From Shewanella sp. 10N.286.48.A6 (GTDB lineage Bacteria > Pseudomonadota > Gammaproteobacteria > Enterobacterales > Shewanellaceae), in assembly GCF_002873135.1 (NCBI RefSeq), contig NZ_MCVI01000020.1:176740-240739 (forward strand): 64,000 nucleotides of DNA, written 5' to 3'. A program made the translations under genes and the position numbers. Numbering within the stretch: position 1 is the first letter of the stretch; each line of letters opens with the position of its first letter. Positions 10,115 to 18,754 of the stretch are shown one piece after another. The notes under the pieces are model-generated. The model did not search any database, was not told where the DNA came from, and saw only the letters and a program-made list of their open reading frames with translations.

Positions 10115-11041
10115 ATGGAAAATATAGCGTTTGTTTTTCCAGGTCAAGGCTCGCAATCAGTTGGTATGCTTGCTGATTTAGCAGCTGATTACCCTGTAGT
10201 AACTGAGACATTTGCTCAGGCGAGTGCCGTATTAGGTTACGACTTATGGGCATTGGTGCAAGATGGACCTGCTGAAACTCTAAATGAAACAGATAAAACT
10301 CAGCCTGCATTATTAACCGCAAGTGTGGCTATCTGGCGCGTTATCGAAGCAAGTGGCACGATTAAACCTGCTGTTTTAGCAGGCCATAGTTTAGGTGAGT
10401 ATTCAGCATTAGTGTGTGCTGGCATTATTGCCTTTGAAGATGCGGTAAAATTAGTTGAATTGCGCGGTCAATTAATGCAGCAAGCAGTACCAGCAGGTAC
10501 CGGTGCTATGTACGCCATTATTGGTTTAGATAATGATGCAATTGCTAAGGCATGTGAAGAGTCAGCAAATGGCGCTGTTGTTAGCCCTGTGAATTTTAAT
10601 AGTCCTGGCCAAGTAGTTATTGCGGGTGAAAAAGAAGCCACAGAAAGAGCCGCTGGCGCATGTAAAGCTGCTGGCGCTAAAATGGCAGTTGCTTTACCTG
10701 TGAGTGTGCCGTCACATTGCGCATTAATGAAACCTGCAGCTGATAAACTGGCACTTGCATTAGAGAATATCAAGTTTAACTCGCCGGTTATTTCTGTGAT
10801 TAATAACGTTGATGTAGCAAGCCCTAATGATGCAGCTGCAATTAAAGATGCGCTAGTTCGCCAATTATATTGCCCGGTACGTTGGAGTGAGACAGTTGAG
10901 TTAATGGCAAGTCAGGGGATTACTGATTTAGCTGAAATTGGCCCTGGTAAAGTATTAACTGGGTTATCAAAAAGAATTAATAAGTCATTAAAAGGGCAAG
11001 CAATTAATAATGCAGCCACTTTATCAGCTTTAATCCAATAA
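10115..11041 (+). CDS. fabD: Malonyl-CoA:ACP transacylase
   Basis: Moves malonyl from CoA to ACP, supplying the extender unit. 308 residues with FVFPGQGSQSVGM at the start, nucleophile S92 in GHSLGEYSAL and H201 in VPSHCALM, the positions known from E. coli FabD. AAAGG precedes the ATG. The 3' end is 9 bp from fabG. Confidence 0.97.
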   Translation: MENIAFVFPGQGSQSVGMLADLAADYPVVTETFAQASAVLGYDLWALVQDGPAETLNETDKTQPALLTASVAIWRVIEASGTIKPAVLAGHSLGEYSALVCAGIIAFEDAVKLVELRGQLMQQAVPAGTGAMYAIIGLDNDAIAKACEESANGAVVSPVNFNSPGQVVIAGEKEATERAAGACKAAGAKMAVALPVSVPSHCALMKPAADKLALALENIKFNSPVISVINNVDVASPNDAAAIKDALVRQLYCPVRWSETVELMASQGITDLAEIGPGKVLTGLSKRINKSLKGQAINNAATLSALIQ

Positions 11042-11050
11042 GGAATATTC

Positions 11051-11797
11051 ATGAGCATTAGCTTTGATTTAACAGGTAAAGTCGCGTTAGTTACTGGCGC
11101 AAGTCGTGGTATTGGCCGTGCCATCAGTGAAACACTGGTTGAAGCAGGCGCTACCGTGATCGGCACTGCAACCAGTGAAAAAGGTGCCGCTGCAATTCAA
11201 GATTACCTTGGTGATAACGGCTTTGGTTTAGTATTAAATGTGACTGATAGTGAATCAGTTACACAATTATTTAGCCAGATAAAAGAAAAAGCCGGTGATG
11301 TTGATATCTTAGTAAACAATGCTGGTATCACACGTGATAATTTATTAATGCGCATGAAAGATGATGAGTGGCATGATATTCTTGACACTAATTTGACATC
11401 ACTGTTTAGATTATCCAAGCCGGTTATGCGGTCTATGATGAAAAAGCGCAGCGGCCGTATTATTAATATTGGCTCTGTGGTCGGAACCATGGGTAATGCC
11501 GGGCAAGTAAACTACTCAGCAGCTAAAGCTGGTTTGATTGGATTTACAAAATCTCTTGCAAGAGAGGTTGCATCTCGTCAAATTACCGTTAATGCTGTTG
11601 CCCCTGGATTTATCCAAACAGACATGACAGATGAGCTTAATGAAGAGCAGCAAAAAGCTTTCATGGCGCAAGTTCCAATGGCTCGACTCGGTCAGGCGCA
11701 AGAGATTGCCAATGCGGTATTGTTTCTAGCTTCTGACTCTGCAGCTTACATCACTGGTGAAACTTTGCATGTAAACGGCGGAATGTACATGGTCTAA
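11051..11797 (+). CDS. fabG: 3-oxoacyl-ACP reductase
   Basis: NADPH-dependent reduction of 3-oxoacyl-ACP, the first reduction of the elongation cycle. 248-residue short-chain dehydrogenase: TGASRGIG nucleotide-binding motif (15-22), NNAG (89-92), catalytic S142, Y155 and K159 (YSAAK), and a C-terminal GGMYMV. AAGGA is just before the ATG. The position between fabD and acpP makes FabG a better call than a generic SDR. Confidence 0.97.
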   Translation: MSISFDLTGKVALVTGASRGIGRAISETLVEAGATVIGTATSEKGAAAIQDYLGDNGFGLVLNVTDSESVTQLFSQIKEKAGDVDILVNNAGITRDNLLMRMKDDEWHDILDTNLTSLFRLSKPVMRSMMKKRSGRIINIGSVVGTMGNAGQVNYSAAKAGLIGFTKSLAREVASRQITVNAVAPGFIQTDMTDELNEEQQKAFMAQVPMARLGQAQEIANAVLFLASDSAAYITGETLHVNGGMYMV

Positions 11798-11853
11798 GGA
11801 CCATAATTGATAACGACTTTTATTGAATCTCGTTTGATATCAAAGTATGATAA

Positions 11854-11876
11854 TTTTCGTGGTTAGACCACGAAAA
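11854..11876. other. Perfect hairpin between fabG and acpP
   Basis: Ten-bp perfect stem TTTTCGTGGT/ACCACGAAAA with a 3-nt loop in the 160-bp fabG-acpP gap. No T-run follows on the plus strand, so it is not a standard terminator. It may stabilise or mark processed mRNA ends, allowing more acpP than fabG message; inferred only. Confidence 0.6.
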
Positions 11877-11957
11877 CTAAGCTTGCAATGTCAGCTGGAT
11901 CGAATAAACTACTCTCAATCTTACGCAAGTGTGTAATTTGAATAGGAAAGAAAACTA

Positions 11958-12191
11958 ATGAGCAACATCGAAGAACGTGTAAAGAAAATCATTATTGAGC
12001 AACTTGGCGTTAAGGAAGAAGACGTTAAATCAGCTGCATCATTCGTAGACGATTTAGGTGCAGATTCTCTGGACACTGTTGAATTGGTTATGGCTCTAGA
12101 AGAAGAGTTTGACACTGAGATCCCTGATGAAGAAGCTGAAAAGATCACTACTGTTCAAGCAGCGATCGATTACGTTTCAAAAAATCAGTAA
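11958..12191 (+). CDS. acpP: Acyl carrier protein
   Basis: 77-residue acidic protein that carries growing acyl chains on a phosphopantetheine arm. The attachment serine is S37 in [18 protein letters not shown]; the sequence is nearly that of E. coli AcpP. AGGAAAG gives a good ribosome site. A separate upstream gap and its own terminator suggest it can be expressed at a level different from fabG. Confidence 0.99.
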   Translation: MSNIEERVKKIIIEQLGVKEEDVKSAASFVDDLGADSLDTVELVMALEEEFDTEIPDEEAEKITTVQAAIDYVSKNQ

Positions 12192-12205
12192 TCCCTGATT
12201 CACTA

Positions 12206-12235
12206 AAACAGGTGGCATTTATGCCGCCTGTTTTT
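12206..12235 (+). terminator. Intrinsic terminator of acpP
   Basis: Long stem AAACAGGTGGCAT/ATGCCGCCTGTTT (one internal T/G pair) followed by TT plus a T-rich tract. It separates acpP from fabF. Confidence 0.85.
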
Positions 12236-12261
12236 GTTTGTGGCGTCGAATAAATGTCGAC

Positions 12262-12342
12262 TTAACTCTCTATAAAAGTGAGTTAACCCATCATTTCTTA
12301 TCATCCGTTTGATCTTTTTCCTTTGATTGGTGGTGGGTTAAC
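12262..12342 (+). promoter_or_regulatory. Alternative hairpins upstream of fabF
   Basis: Hairpin A pairs TTAACTC (12262-12268) with GAGTTAA (12280-12286). Hairpin B pairs 12282-12293 with 12331-12342 (GTTAACCCATCA/TGGTGGGTTAAC, 12 pairs with one wobble, 37-nt loop). They share 12282-12286 and cannot form together. No U-run follows. The GTTAAC palindromes could instead be operator half-sites. Function unknown. Confidence 0.45.
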
Positions 12343-12388
12343 AGAATATCTCTTGGCGAATGCCTAATAAAATACAAAGGTGAATGCT

Positions 12389-13624
12389 GTGTCTAAACGT
12401 CGTGTGGTAATTACAGGTTTAGGACTAGTTACTCCAGTGGGTAACGATGTCGAATCTTCTTGGCAATCTTTATTAGCTGGTAAAAGTGGTATTGCACCTA
12501 TTACCAAATTTGATGCAACTGAATTTAGTACTCGTTTCAGTGGCTCGGTAAAAGACTTCGATGTTGAGCATTATATGTCTCGCAAAGATGCCCGTAAAAT
12601 GGATTTATTTATCCAATACGGCATGGCTGCAGGTATACAAGCAATGACAGACTCAGGTCTTGATATGGAACAAGAAAATCCAGCGCGAGTTGGCACAGCG
12701 ATTGGTGCTGGTATGGGCGGAATGCCATTAATTGAGCAAAATCATGCAGCATTGCTTAAAGGTGGCCCTCGAAAAGTGTCGCCATTTTTTGTTCCTAGCA
12801 CCATTATTAATATGATTTCTGGTCATTTATCTATTAAGTATGGCATGACTGGGCCAAACTTTGCAGTGACAACAGCTTGTACAACGGGTGTGCATAATAT
12901 TGGTTTTGCAGCGCGTACGATTGCCTACGGTGACGCCGACGTTATGGTTGCTGGCGGCGCTGAAGATGTTACTTGTCCGTTAGCTGTTGCTGGTTTTGGC
13001 AGCGCCAAAGCCTTGTCAACTCGTAATGACGATCCAACCGCTGCAAGCCGCCCATGGGATAAAGACCGTGATGGTTTTGTTATCGGTGATGGCGCAGGTG
13101 TGTTGGTGATGGAAGAGTATGAGCATGCTAAGGCGCGCGGCGCTAAAATTTATGCAGAGCTTGTTGGCTTTGGTATGAGTGGCGATGCTTTTCATATGAC
13201 ATCACCACCAAGTGATGGTGCGGGCGCTGCTGCAGCAATGGTTAATGCCATTAATGATGCGCAAATTGCCAATGAAGAGGTTGGTTATATCAATGCCCAT
13301 GGCACTTCGACTCCAGCAGGTGATAAAGCTGAAGCGGCTGCGGTTAAGTCGGTGTTTGGCGACCATGCTTATGATTTACTTGTAAGTTCTACTAAATCTA
13401 TGACCGGACATTTATTAGGTGCCGCGGGCTCAGTTGAAGCAATTATTACAATCTTAGCGTTGCGGGATCAAATTGTACCGCCTACCATTAATTTGGATAA
13501 CCCTGATGAAGGTTGTGACTTAGATTTTGTACCGCACGTAGCCAAACCCCATAGTTTTGATTATGCATTGTGTAACTCATTTGGCTTTGGTGGCACTAAT
13601 GGTTCACTTTTATTTAAAAAGTAA
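12389..13624 (+). CDS. fabF: Beta-ketoacyl-ACP synthase II
   Basis: Elongates acyl-ACP with malonyl-ACP and adjusts unsaturated chain length with temperature. 411 residues from the chosen GTG start. This start gives the family N-terminus ([17 protein letters not shown]) and puts AAAGG 8 nt upstream; the in-frame GTG at 12380 overlaps that ribosome site. Active-site C164 in TTACTTG, with His in [11 protein letters not shown] and GHLLGAAG. It has its own promoter region after the acpP terminator. Unlike E. coli, pabC does not follow directly but lies about 35 kb away. Confidence 0.97.
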   Translation: MSKRRVVITGLGLVTPVGNDVESSWQSLLAGKSGIAPITKFDATEFSTRFSGSVKDFDVEHYMSRKDARKMDLFIQYGMAAGIQAMTDSGLDMEQENPARVGTAIGAGMGGMPLIEQNHAALLKGGPRKVSPFFVPSTIINMISGHLSIKYGMTGPNFAVTTACTTGVHNIGFAARTIAYGDADVMVAGGAEDVTCPLAVAGFGSAKALSTRNDDPTAASRPWDKDRDGFVIGDGAGVLVMEEYEHAKARGAKIYAELVGFGMSGDAFHMTSPPSDGAGAAAAMVNAINDAQIANEEVGYINAHGTSTPAGDKAEAAAVKSVFGDHAYDLLVSSTKSMTGHLLGAAGSVEAIITILALRDQIVPPTINLDNPDEGCDLDFVPHVAKPHSFDYALCNSFGFGGTNGSLLFKK

Positions 13625-13641
13625 CGTGATTAAAATGTAAT

Positions 13642-13677
13642 AAAAAGGCAGTCACTTTAAAAGTGACTGCCTTTTTA
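13642..13677. terminator. Bidirectional terminator between fabF and AspT-like gene
   Basis: Sixteen-bp perfect stem AAAAAGGCAGTCACTT/AAGTGACTGCCTTTTT with a 3-nt loop. The A-run and T-run serve both convergent genes. Confidence 0.9.
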
Positions 13678-13694
13678 TTTAAATTAATTAAAGC

Positions 13695-14480
13695 TTACAG
13701 TTTTATTAGTCGCTGCTGTACTCGCTCAATGTCGTTACTCTTACCCACTAATTGAATATGATCGCCTTCTTCAGTTATCAGATCAGGAGTAATCAACATA
13801 TCAAATTTATTTCTGGCAAGTGCTGTAATACATACTGAACTGTCGGTATTGGCATTCAGCATTTTTTTAATCGCTTTTAGTGACAGACCAACTAAGTGGT
13901 TAGGCTTAATCACGTATTCAAATGTCGTTTCAATAATGTTGCTATCATCAATAGCGATTTCAGTACCAATGATATTATCATCATAATAATAAAGTGCATT
14001 ATTAGGTCCGGTAATGGTCACAATATCACCTGCTGCAATCATATCAGGCTGTTGTTTATCAAGGTTTTGGCTTAAGGTTAATTCAAAACTCACATCAATT
14101 GCTGCCTCATTAAGTTGTAACAAGGTTTTATCGACGACCGTACTATCGTTATTTACTTCAAATGAGCGAGAAACAATATTTTTAGTGGTATTGATATTTT
14201 TTGGCTTAAATGGATCCATTAACAAGAGTTTACTCTCTGTATATTTAGAGCCAGATAAAAAACCAATGATATAGATAAATATACCCAATAGCAGTACACC
14301 AAGTTCTGGCCCTAAATGGAGATGAAGCAGTGTGATGGTGATGCAACCACCGATAAAACTAGCCAGAATACCAAACACAACTCTGTGCATGCTAATCAAG
14401 CCGATTAAAAAACCAACCACTAATGTTAAAACAAAAGCGATATACGGGCTGGAATGAAATATATTTTCAATTGTTTCCAT
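13695..14480 (-). CDS. Half-size AspT/YidE-like membrane protein with two RCK-C-like domains
   Basis: 261 residues, no confident assignment. Three predicted membrane segments (about 13-32, 34-54, 58-78) are followed by a soluble region with two TrkA-C/RCK-C-like folds: about 110-190 (AAGDIVTITGPNNALYYYDD) and about 190-261 (FDMLITPDLITEEGDHIQLVG). AspT/YidE/YbjL exchangers have the order five membrane helices, two TrkA-C domains, five helices. Here the first half of the membrane domain is shortened and the second is absent. It cannot be a complete transporter of that family as seen; it may be a regulatory subunit, a homo-oligomer or a stable remnant. The frame is intact, with no sign of decay. 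The family link is inferred by eye. Confidence 0.7.
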   Translation of the reverse strand: METIENIFHSSPYIAFVLTLVVGFLIGLISMHRVVFGILASFIGGCITITLLHLHLGPELGVLLLGIFIYIIGFLSGSKYTESKLLLMDPFKPKNINTTKNIVSRSFEVNNDSTVVDKTLLQLNEAAIDVSFELTLSQNLDKQQPDMIAAGDIVTITGPNNALYYYDDNIIGTEIAIDDSNIIETTFEYVIKPNHLVGLSLKAIKKMLNANTDSSVCITALARNKFDMLITPDLITEEGDHIQLVGKSNDIERVQQRLIKL

Positions 14481-14701
14481 AATATGACTACTTTATTTAG
14501 GGCTACTTAAGCCCGCAATGATCAATACTGTAAATTTTAATTACGTAATAGGGATATTCATCCTTGGTAAAATATAACCAACGTTATTTAATACAGTTTG
14601 GTGTTATGCAGTAATAATAAAGTGATGTCAGTTTTATAGATAATCTCATTTGAAGGATGAAACCCTGCAATGAAGTTACTGAAGATAACTAAAGGGATGA
14701 A

Positions 14702-14721
14702 AGCCTCTTAATGCAGAGGCT
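14702..14721 (-). terminator. Possible terminator of LysR-type gene
   Basis: Stem AGCCTCT/AGAGGCT with a 6-nt loop, 22 bp after the LysR stop. On the minus strand only a short TTT follows, so termination may be weak. Confidence 0.45.
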
Positions 14722-14742
14722 ACTAATACAAATATGGCGCTA

Positions 14743-15645
14743 TTATTTGAATCTAACTCTATTTATATAGTTAGTTATGGCTGATGTGATAGATTTTTTG
14801 GCCGGCATAACTTGTTTTGAGTGTGGGTTCCAAAGTGATATAGGTACTTGTAATGCGTCTTGTATTTGTTCTATTTCTATCGGTATAAGATCGTGTGCAC
14901 TATATTCCATGGAATTGATTAACAATGGGAAAATGCTCCACCCAAGACCTTCTTCAACCATTTTGATGATGAGAGTCAGTTGATCTACCACTTCATAATT
15001 GGAGGAGACAATGATTTTTTTACTCATATCATCATCAAGCATGGATTTTAAGACAAACTGACGGCTAGTTTTCATTTTAGCCAAGGTTGCTTCAGAGTTT
15101 AGTGTTGCTAGGTCAGAGTCTTTGTTGGTGAAAGCGGCAAATGACATGTTACATAAAAAAGTATGATCGATGCTGTTTAGCACTTTGCTTTCGTATACAT
15201 TCACAATTCCAAAATGAATACTGCCGTCTTGTATTCCCACTTTAATATCATTTTTGGTTCTGACGAGGAAGTTAACTTTTAATGATGGGTTGTCAATTAG
15301 CAGTTGTTTTCTAATCTCAAATATCACTTGTTGCGGTATAAAACTGCAATACCCAATTGTAATTGAATTAAGCTCACCAAATGCCAAGCTCATGGCCACT
15401 TGGTCAAAGGTTTTGGATTGCTCAATAGCCTGTTTGGCATAGCTATAAAGCAATTCAGCATCTTCAGTCGGTTCTACGGTTCTGCCTATACGTTCAAACA
15501 GGGTAATGGCTAATTGATCTTCTAGATTATTAATGACCTGACCAATAGTGGTACGGTGTTTGTCCAGTTTCACCGCTGCTTTACTGAAAGCTTTCTGCTC
15601 ATAGACAGTTACAAAGGCAAGAAGTTGTTCCAAACTAAAGTTCAT
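14743..15645 (-). CDS. LysR-type transcriptional regulator
   Basis: 300 residues from the chosen start (ATG at 15645, with GAAGAGA 5-6 nt upstream; an upstream in-frame ATG at 15687 would add 14 unusual residues). The N-terminal winged helix (about 1-60) begins MNFSLEQLLAFVTVYEQKAFSKAAVKL, the normal LysR pattern. The rest is a substrate-sensing domain, with GYCSFIPQQVIFEI at its start. Divergent from the DUF1656-HlyD-FUSC operon, the arrangement of aaeR and aaeXAB in E. coli. It probably activates that operon in response to an aromatic or other weak acid; the inducer is unknown. Confidence 0.9.
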   Translation of the reverse strand: MNFSLEQLLAFVTVYEQKAFSKAAVKLDKHRTTIGQVINNLEDQLAITLFERIGRTVEPTEDAELLYSYAKQAIEQSKTFDQVAMSLAFGELNSITIGYCSFIPQQVIFEIRKQLLIDNPSLKVNFLVRTKNDIKVGIQDGSIHFGIVNVYESKVLNSIDHTFLCNMSFAAFTNKDSDLATLNSEATLAKMKTSRQFVLKSMLDDDMSKKIIVSSNYEVVDQLTLIIKMVEEGLGWSIFPLLINSMEYSAHDLIPIEIEQIQDALQVPISLWNPHSKQVMPAKKSITSAITNYINRVRFK

Positions 15646-15730
15646 AGTTGTCTCTTCAAATAATGAAAAATGCGATGTGGTATGCATTTGGGGTTATACC
15701 GTCACTTAAATCACAATTTATCACACATAA

Positions 15731-15768
15731 AAACAATTGTTTATAGATTTCGATGGGTGAGATCCATC
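15731..15768. promoter_or_regulatory. Candidate LysR-type operator
   Basis: In the divergent region there is GATGG-N7-CCATC (15752-15768), an interrupted dyad that includes a T-N11-A pattern (15754/15766) as expected for LysR-type sites. A perfect palindrome AAACAATTGTTT (15731-15742) lies next to it. Assignment to the adjacent regulator is inferred. Confidence 0.4.
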
Positions 15769-15879
15769 ATAGATGATTACAAGATTTTCTCTGCCGCCAT
15801 TAAAATATATGCATAAATGAGTAAGAAGACATTAAGTCAATGTTTTTTAAATAGTTAATATTATTTAGGTGATAGGCGT

Positions 15880-16092
15880 ATGAGCATAATGCCCCATGAA
15901 GTGGTAATCGGTGATGTGTATTTTCCGCCATTATTACTGGTTGCCGCTATGGCATATATATTAACCGGCGTAGTTACCGCTATTGGTACTAAAATTGGTT
16001 TACATAAATATGTCGCAGCTCCGGCCATAGTTGAATTGTCTATGGTTATTCTTTTTATCGGCTTAATTAGCCAATTTATTTCCATATTTTAA
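15880..16092 (+). CDS. DUF1656 small membrane protein of efflux operon
   Basis: 70 residues with two predicted membrane helices (about 14-36 and 49-68), starting MSIMPHEVVIGDVYFPPLLL as in AaeX/YdhI-type DUF1656 proteins. Nearly always found before a HlyD-type adaptor and a FUSC-type pump, as here; its mechanism is not established. First gene of the operon, 13 bp before the adaptor gene. Confidence 0.9.
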   Translation: MSIMPHEVVIGDVYFPPLLLVAAMAYILTGVVTAIGTKIGLHKYVAAPAIVELSMVILFIGLISQFISIF

Positions 16093-16105
16093 GTAGGTAA
16101 CGCCA

Positions 16106-16969
16106 ATGTTTAAACGTTATTTTATTACCCTGTTGCTGATGGCGGCGGCAATAGGTGTTTTGTATAGTCAGTATCAAACTTACACTGATAATCCTTGGAC
16201 AAGAGACGGTCAAGTCAGAGCCTATGTTATCCAAGTAACCCCACGAGTGACAGGTCAAATTGTAAAAGTTAATGTCATTGATAATAGTCATGTACAAAAA
16301 GGTGATGTGCTTTTTGAGATTGACGCTAGCCTATACCAAACCAGTTTACAAAAAGCGGTAGCAACTGAAAAGCAATCACAAGCATTAGTTCGTAAGGCTC
16401 AGAACGAGTCTAGTCGTGCTATTGAATTAGAAAAGCTAACCCCTGGTGCTCAGTCAGTGTTAACCCTTAATAATCTACAAAATGCAGTTGAAACCGCACA
16501 AGCGAACTTGTTAATGGCAAAAGCCCAAGTGGCAGAAGCTAAATTAAATCTAGCTTACACTAAAATTACTGCACCAACAGATGGCTATATTACTAATTTG
16601 AATTATCGAGTAGGCTCACAAGTCGTTGCTAATTCGCCTGTTGTTGCTTTGATTGATGAAAACAGCTTTTGGATTGACGGTTTTTTTAAAGAAACTGATT
16701 TAAAAGATGTGGCTATTGATAATAAAGCCCAAGTCACATTAATGATGCATGACCAAGTCACTTTAGAAGGTAAAGTACAAAGTATTGGTTACGGCATTTC
16801 GAAAACTGATGGCAGTACCGGCAATTCGTTACTACCTAATGTGAACCCGAATTTCGAGTGGATCCGCTTAGCACAACGCATTCCAGTTAAGATAAAACTT
16901 GATAAGTTACCTGAAGATATTCAGCTGCGAGTTGGTATGACGGCATCGGTAAAAATTCTGAAGCATTAA
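16106..16969 (+). CDS. HlyD/AaeA-type membrane fusion protein
   Basis: 287 residues: an N-terminal membrane anchor (about 5-22), a biotinyl-lipoyl-like half (VTPRVTGQIVKVNVIDNSHVQKGDVLFEID), a short alpha-helical hairpin (about 80-150), the second lipoyl half (ITAPTDGYITNLNYRVGSQVVA) and beta-barrel segments. This periplasmic adaptor links the FUSC inner-membrane pump to the outer side, as in AaeA of the aromatic carboxylate efflux system. Only 10-22 bp separate it from the pump gene. Substrate unknown. Confidence 0.93.
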   Translation: MFKRYFITLLLMAAAIGVLYSQYQTYTDNPWTRDGQVRAYVIQVTPRVTGQIVKVNVIDNSHVQKGDVLFEIDASLYQTSLQKAVATEKQSQALVRKAQNESSRAIELEKLTPGAQSVLTLNNLQNAVETAQANLLMAKAQVAEAKLNLAYTKITAPTDGYITNLNYRVGSQVVANSPVVALIDENSFWIDGFFKETDLKDVAIDNKAQVTLMMHDQVTLEGKVQSIGYGISKTDGSTGNSLLPNVNPNFEWIRLAQRIPVKIKLDKLPEDIQLRVGMTASVKILKH

Positions 16970-16985
16970 ATTTTATAGAGTGAGA

Positions 16986-18383
16986 ATGTGTATGCTCAGT
17001 TTACCCGTTAAGGAAGCGATAAAAGTTTCTGTCTCTGTCGGTATAGCAATTGCCTTAGCATTGTTTTTTCAATGGGAAAAACCTTATTGGGCTGCTATTA
17101 CCGTTATTGCCATTGCTTCAAATGAAACTCTTGGGCATGGCTTACACAAAGGTAAAAACCGCCTTATAGGTACAGTTTGCGGCATTAGTGTGGCGTTATT
17201 TCTGGTGAGCTTTTTTGCCCAGACTCCGATGTTATTCATTGGTTGTTTACTGTTGCTTTTGGCTGTTAGCGTGTGGTTTGCTGATAATTTGCGTTATGGT
17301 TATGCATTTACCATGGGCTTTACTGTGTGCACTATTGTTGCGGTAATGGGAGGCTTTAATGGTGAAGCTTCATTTGATATTGCGGTTTTACGAATACAAG
17401 ATAATTTACTTGGAGTGCTAGTTTATTCAATTGTTTATCGTTTTATTTGGCCTTTAAACACTGAATCTTTATTCTTTAGCAGCGTTGACTCTGCGTTAAA
17501 TGCTTTTCATAAAATAGATAACGCGCTTAACGAGGCTGCAAAAAGTGCTCATCATGATAATATTCAAGACTTATTAGTCGATGCACAATTACTGATTGAT
17601 AAATTAAGTGACTTGATCAGTATGCCATTGAGTTCCAGTTATAAACTTCAACATGAAAAAGATAAATGGACTGTCATAGTCGATGGTTTTTCTCACGTTC
17701 TGCAGCATAGCAAATCCACCATCAAGTTGTTATCCAGTGATAAACCCAATGATGATAAGTTGCAACAGTTAGGTTATTTTTCCCAAGAAATTAAAATGCT
17801 TGATAATGCCATTAATGGCGAAAAGTTAGATGTTGAAATTTTAGCTAACTACTGGAAGCAAGAGAGCATAAAGCCCCAAAACTCGAAAGAGGCTGTAAAA
17901 GAAAATTTATTGAAAGTGAGAATTAACAGAGTTATAAAGGCGGTTGCAATAGCCTCAACTTGTTATGGCGCATGGATATATTTTGCCTTACCTGGTGGTA
18001 TTTTTATCCCTATGTTTGGTTCAATTTTTGCCAATATAACAGTCAGTTTACCATTTCCTTTAATGAAGCAGGTGATATTATCTGCACTGCTATGGGGAGT
18101 GTTTTTTTTACTGCAATATATTTTTATAATGCCCGCATTTACAGAGCTTTGGCAGTTAGTTGGTTTTTATATGATTAACGTTTTCCTCATTTGGGGACTT
18201 TTTCCAAAGCCTGCAATGATGCTAGTGCGTATGCTAGGTGGCAATTTACTTATGGTAATGACTATGAGTGCATTACATTTAACGCCTAGTTATGACATTA
18301 ATACGCCATTGCTGATACTGGTCATATTAATGATTACCGTGATTGTTGCACGTTTCTATAATCAATTATTTATGCTCAAATAA
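16986..18383 (+). CDS. FUSC/AaeB-family efflux pump
   Basis: About 465 residues with two hydrophobic blocks, about 15-165 and 310-460, separated by a soluble central part. That is the FUSC (fusaric acid resistance/AaeB) layout, though E. coli AaeB is longer (about 655). KVSVSVGIAIALALFFQWEKPYWAAITVIAIA at the N-terminus is family-typical. Start uncertain: a GTG at 16980 and ATGs at 16986 and 16992 are possible; GAGTGAGA lies just before. With the two upstream genes it likely forms a weak-acid or aromatic efflux complex. Confidence 0.88.
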   Translation: MCMLSLPVKEAIKVSVSVGIAIALALFFQWEKPYWAAITVIAIASNETLGHGLHKGKNRLIGTVCGISVALFLVSFFAQTPMLFIGCLLLLLAVSVWFADNLRYGYAFTMGFTVCTIVAVMGGFNGEASFDIAVLRIQDNLLGVLVYSIVYRFIWPLNTESLFFSSVDSALNAFHKIDNALNEAAKSAHHDNIQDLLVDAQLLIDKLSDLISMPLSSSYKLQHEKDKWTVIVDGFSHVLQHSKSTIKLLSSDKPNDDKLQQLGYFSQEIKMLDNAINGEKLDVEILANYWKQESIKPQNSKEAVKENLLKVRINRVIKAVAIASTCYGAWIYFALPGGIFIPMFGSIFANITVSLPFPLMKQVILSALLWGVFFLLQYIFIMPAFTELWQLVGFYMINVFLIWGLFPKPAMMLVRMLGGNLLMVMTMSALHLTPSYDINTPLLILVILMITVIVARFYNQLFMLK

Positions 18384-18754
18384 GAGAAATAAGATTTCCT
18401 CATGACGCTCAATACAGCATTGAGCGTCATTAATAGCCTCGAATTTACATTCTTTTATATATAATTCCAGTTTAACCCCCTAATCCTTCTATTGGTTTTG
18501 ATCCGTTTTTATTTTATCTACTTAGGTAATTTTGATGCTGTTTATCTCAGTAGTGGTTTTTATTCATGTAGGGTTTAATCCATCAATAGCGATTAAATAT
18601 CTAATAAATAAACACATACAATATTCCCATTGAACGGAAAAAGCGCGTTAGCCAATAACGTTTGCTGAACTTGCATTATGTTTTTCCGAAATTTGAATCA
18701 GGAAATGATTCGATAACTTATTTGCCATAGATTGGCTTTCAAAGGGTACTATTA
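18384..18754 (+). other. Intergenic region before the outer-membrane protein gene
   Basis: No gene seen. At 18402-18430 is a strong hairpin ATGACGCTCAAT/ATTGAGCGTCAT (12 bp, 5-nt loop) with no T-run; it may end the efflux operon or protect its 3' end. A second inverted repeat pairs CGGAAAAA (18635-18642) with TTTTTCCG (18681-18688) across 38 nt, in the probable 5' leader of the next gene. No clear promoter was picked. Confidence 0.5.

Noticed and set aside
13695..14480. TrkA-type potassium uptake regulator
   Set aside because: It has membrane helices and no Rossmann NAD-binding GxGxxG motif, so it is not TrkA; the AspT/YidE-like reading fits better.
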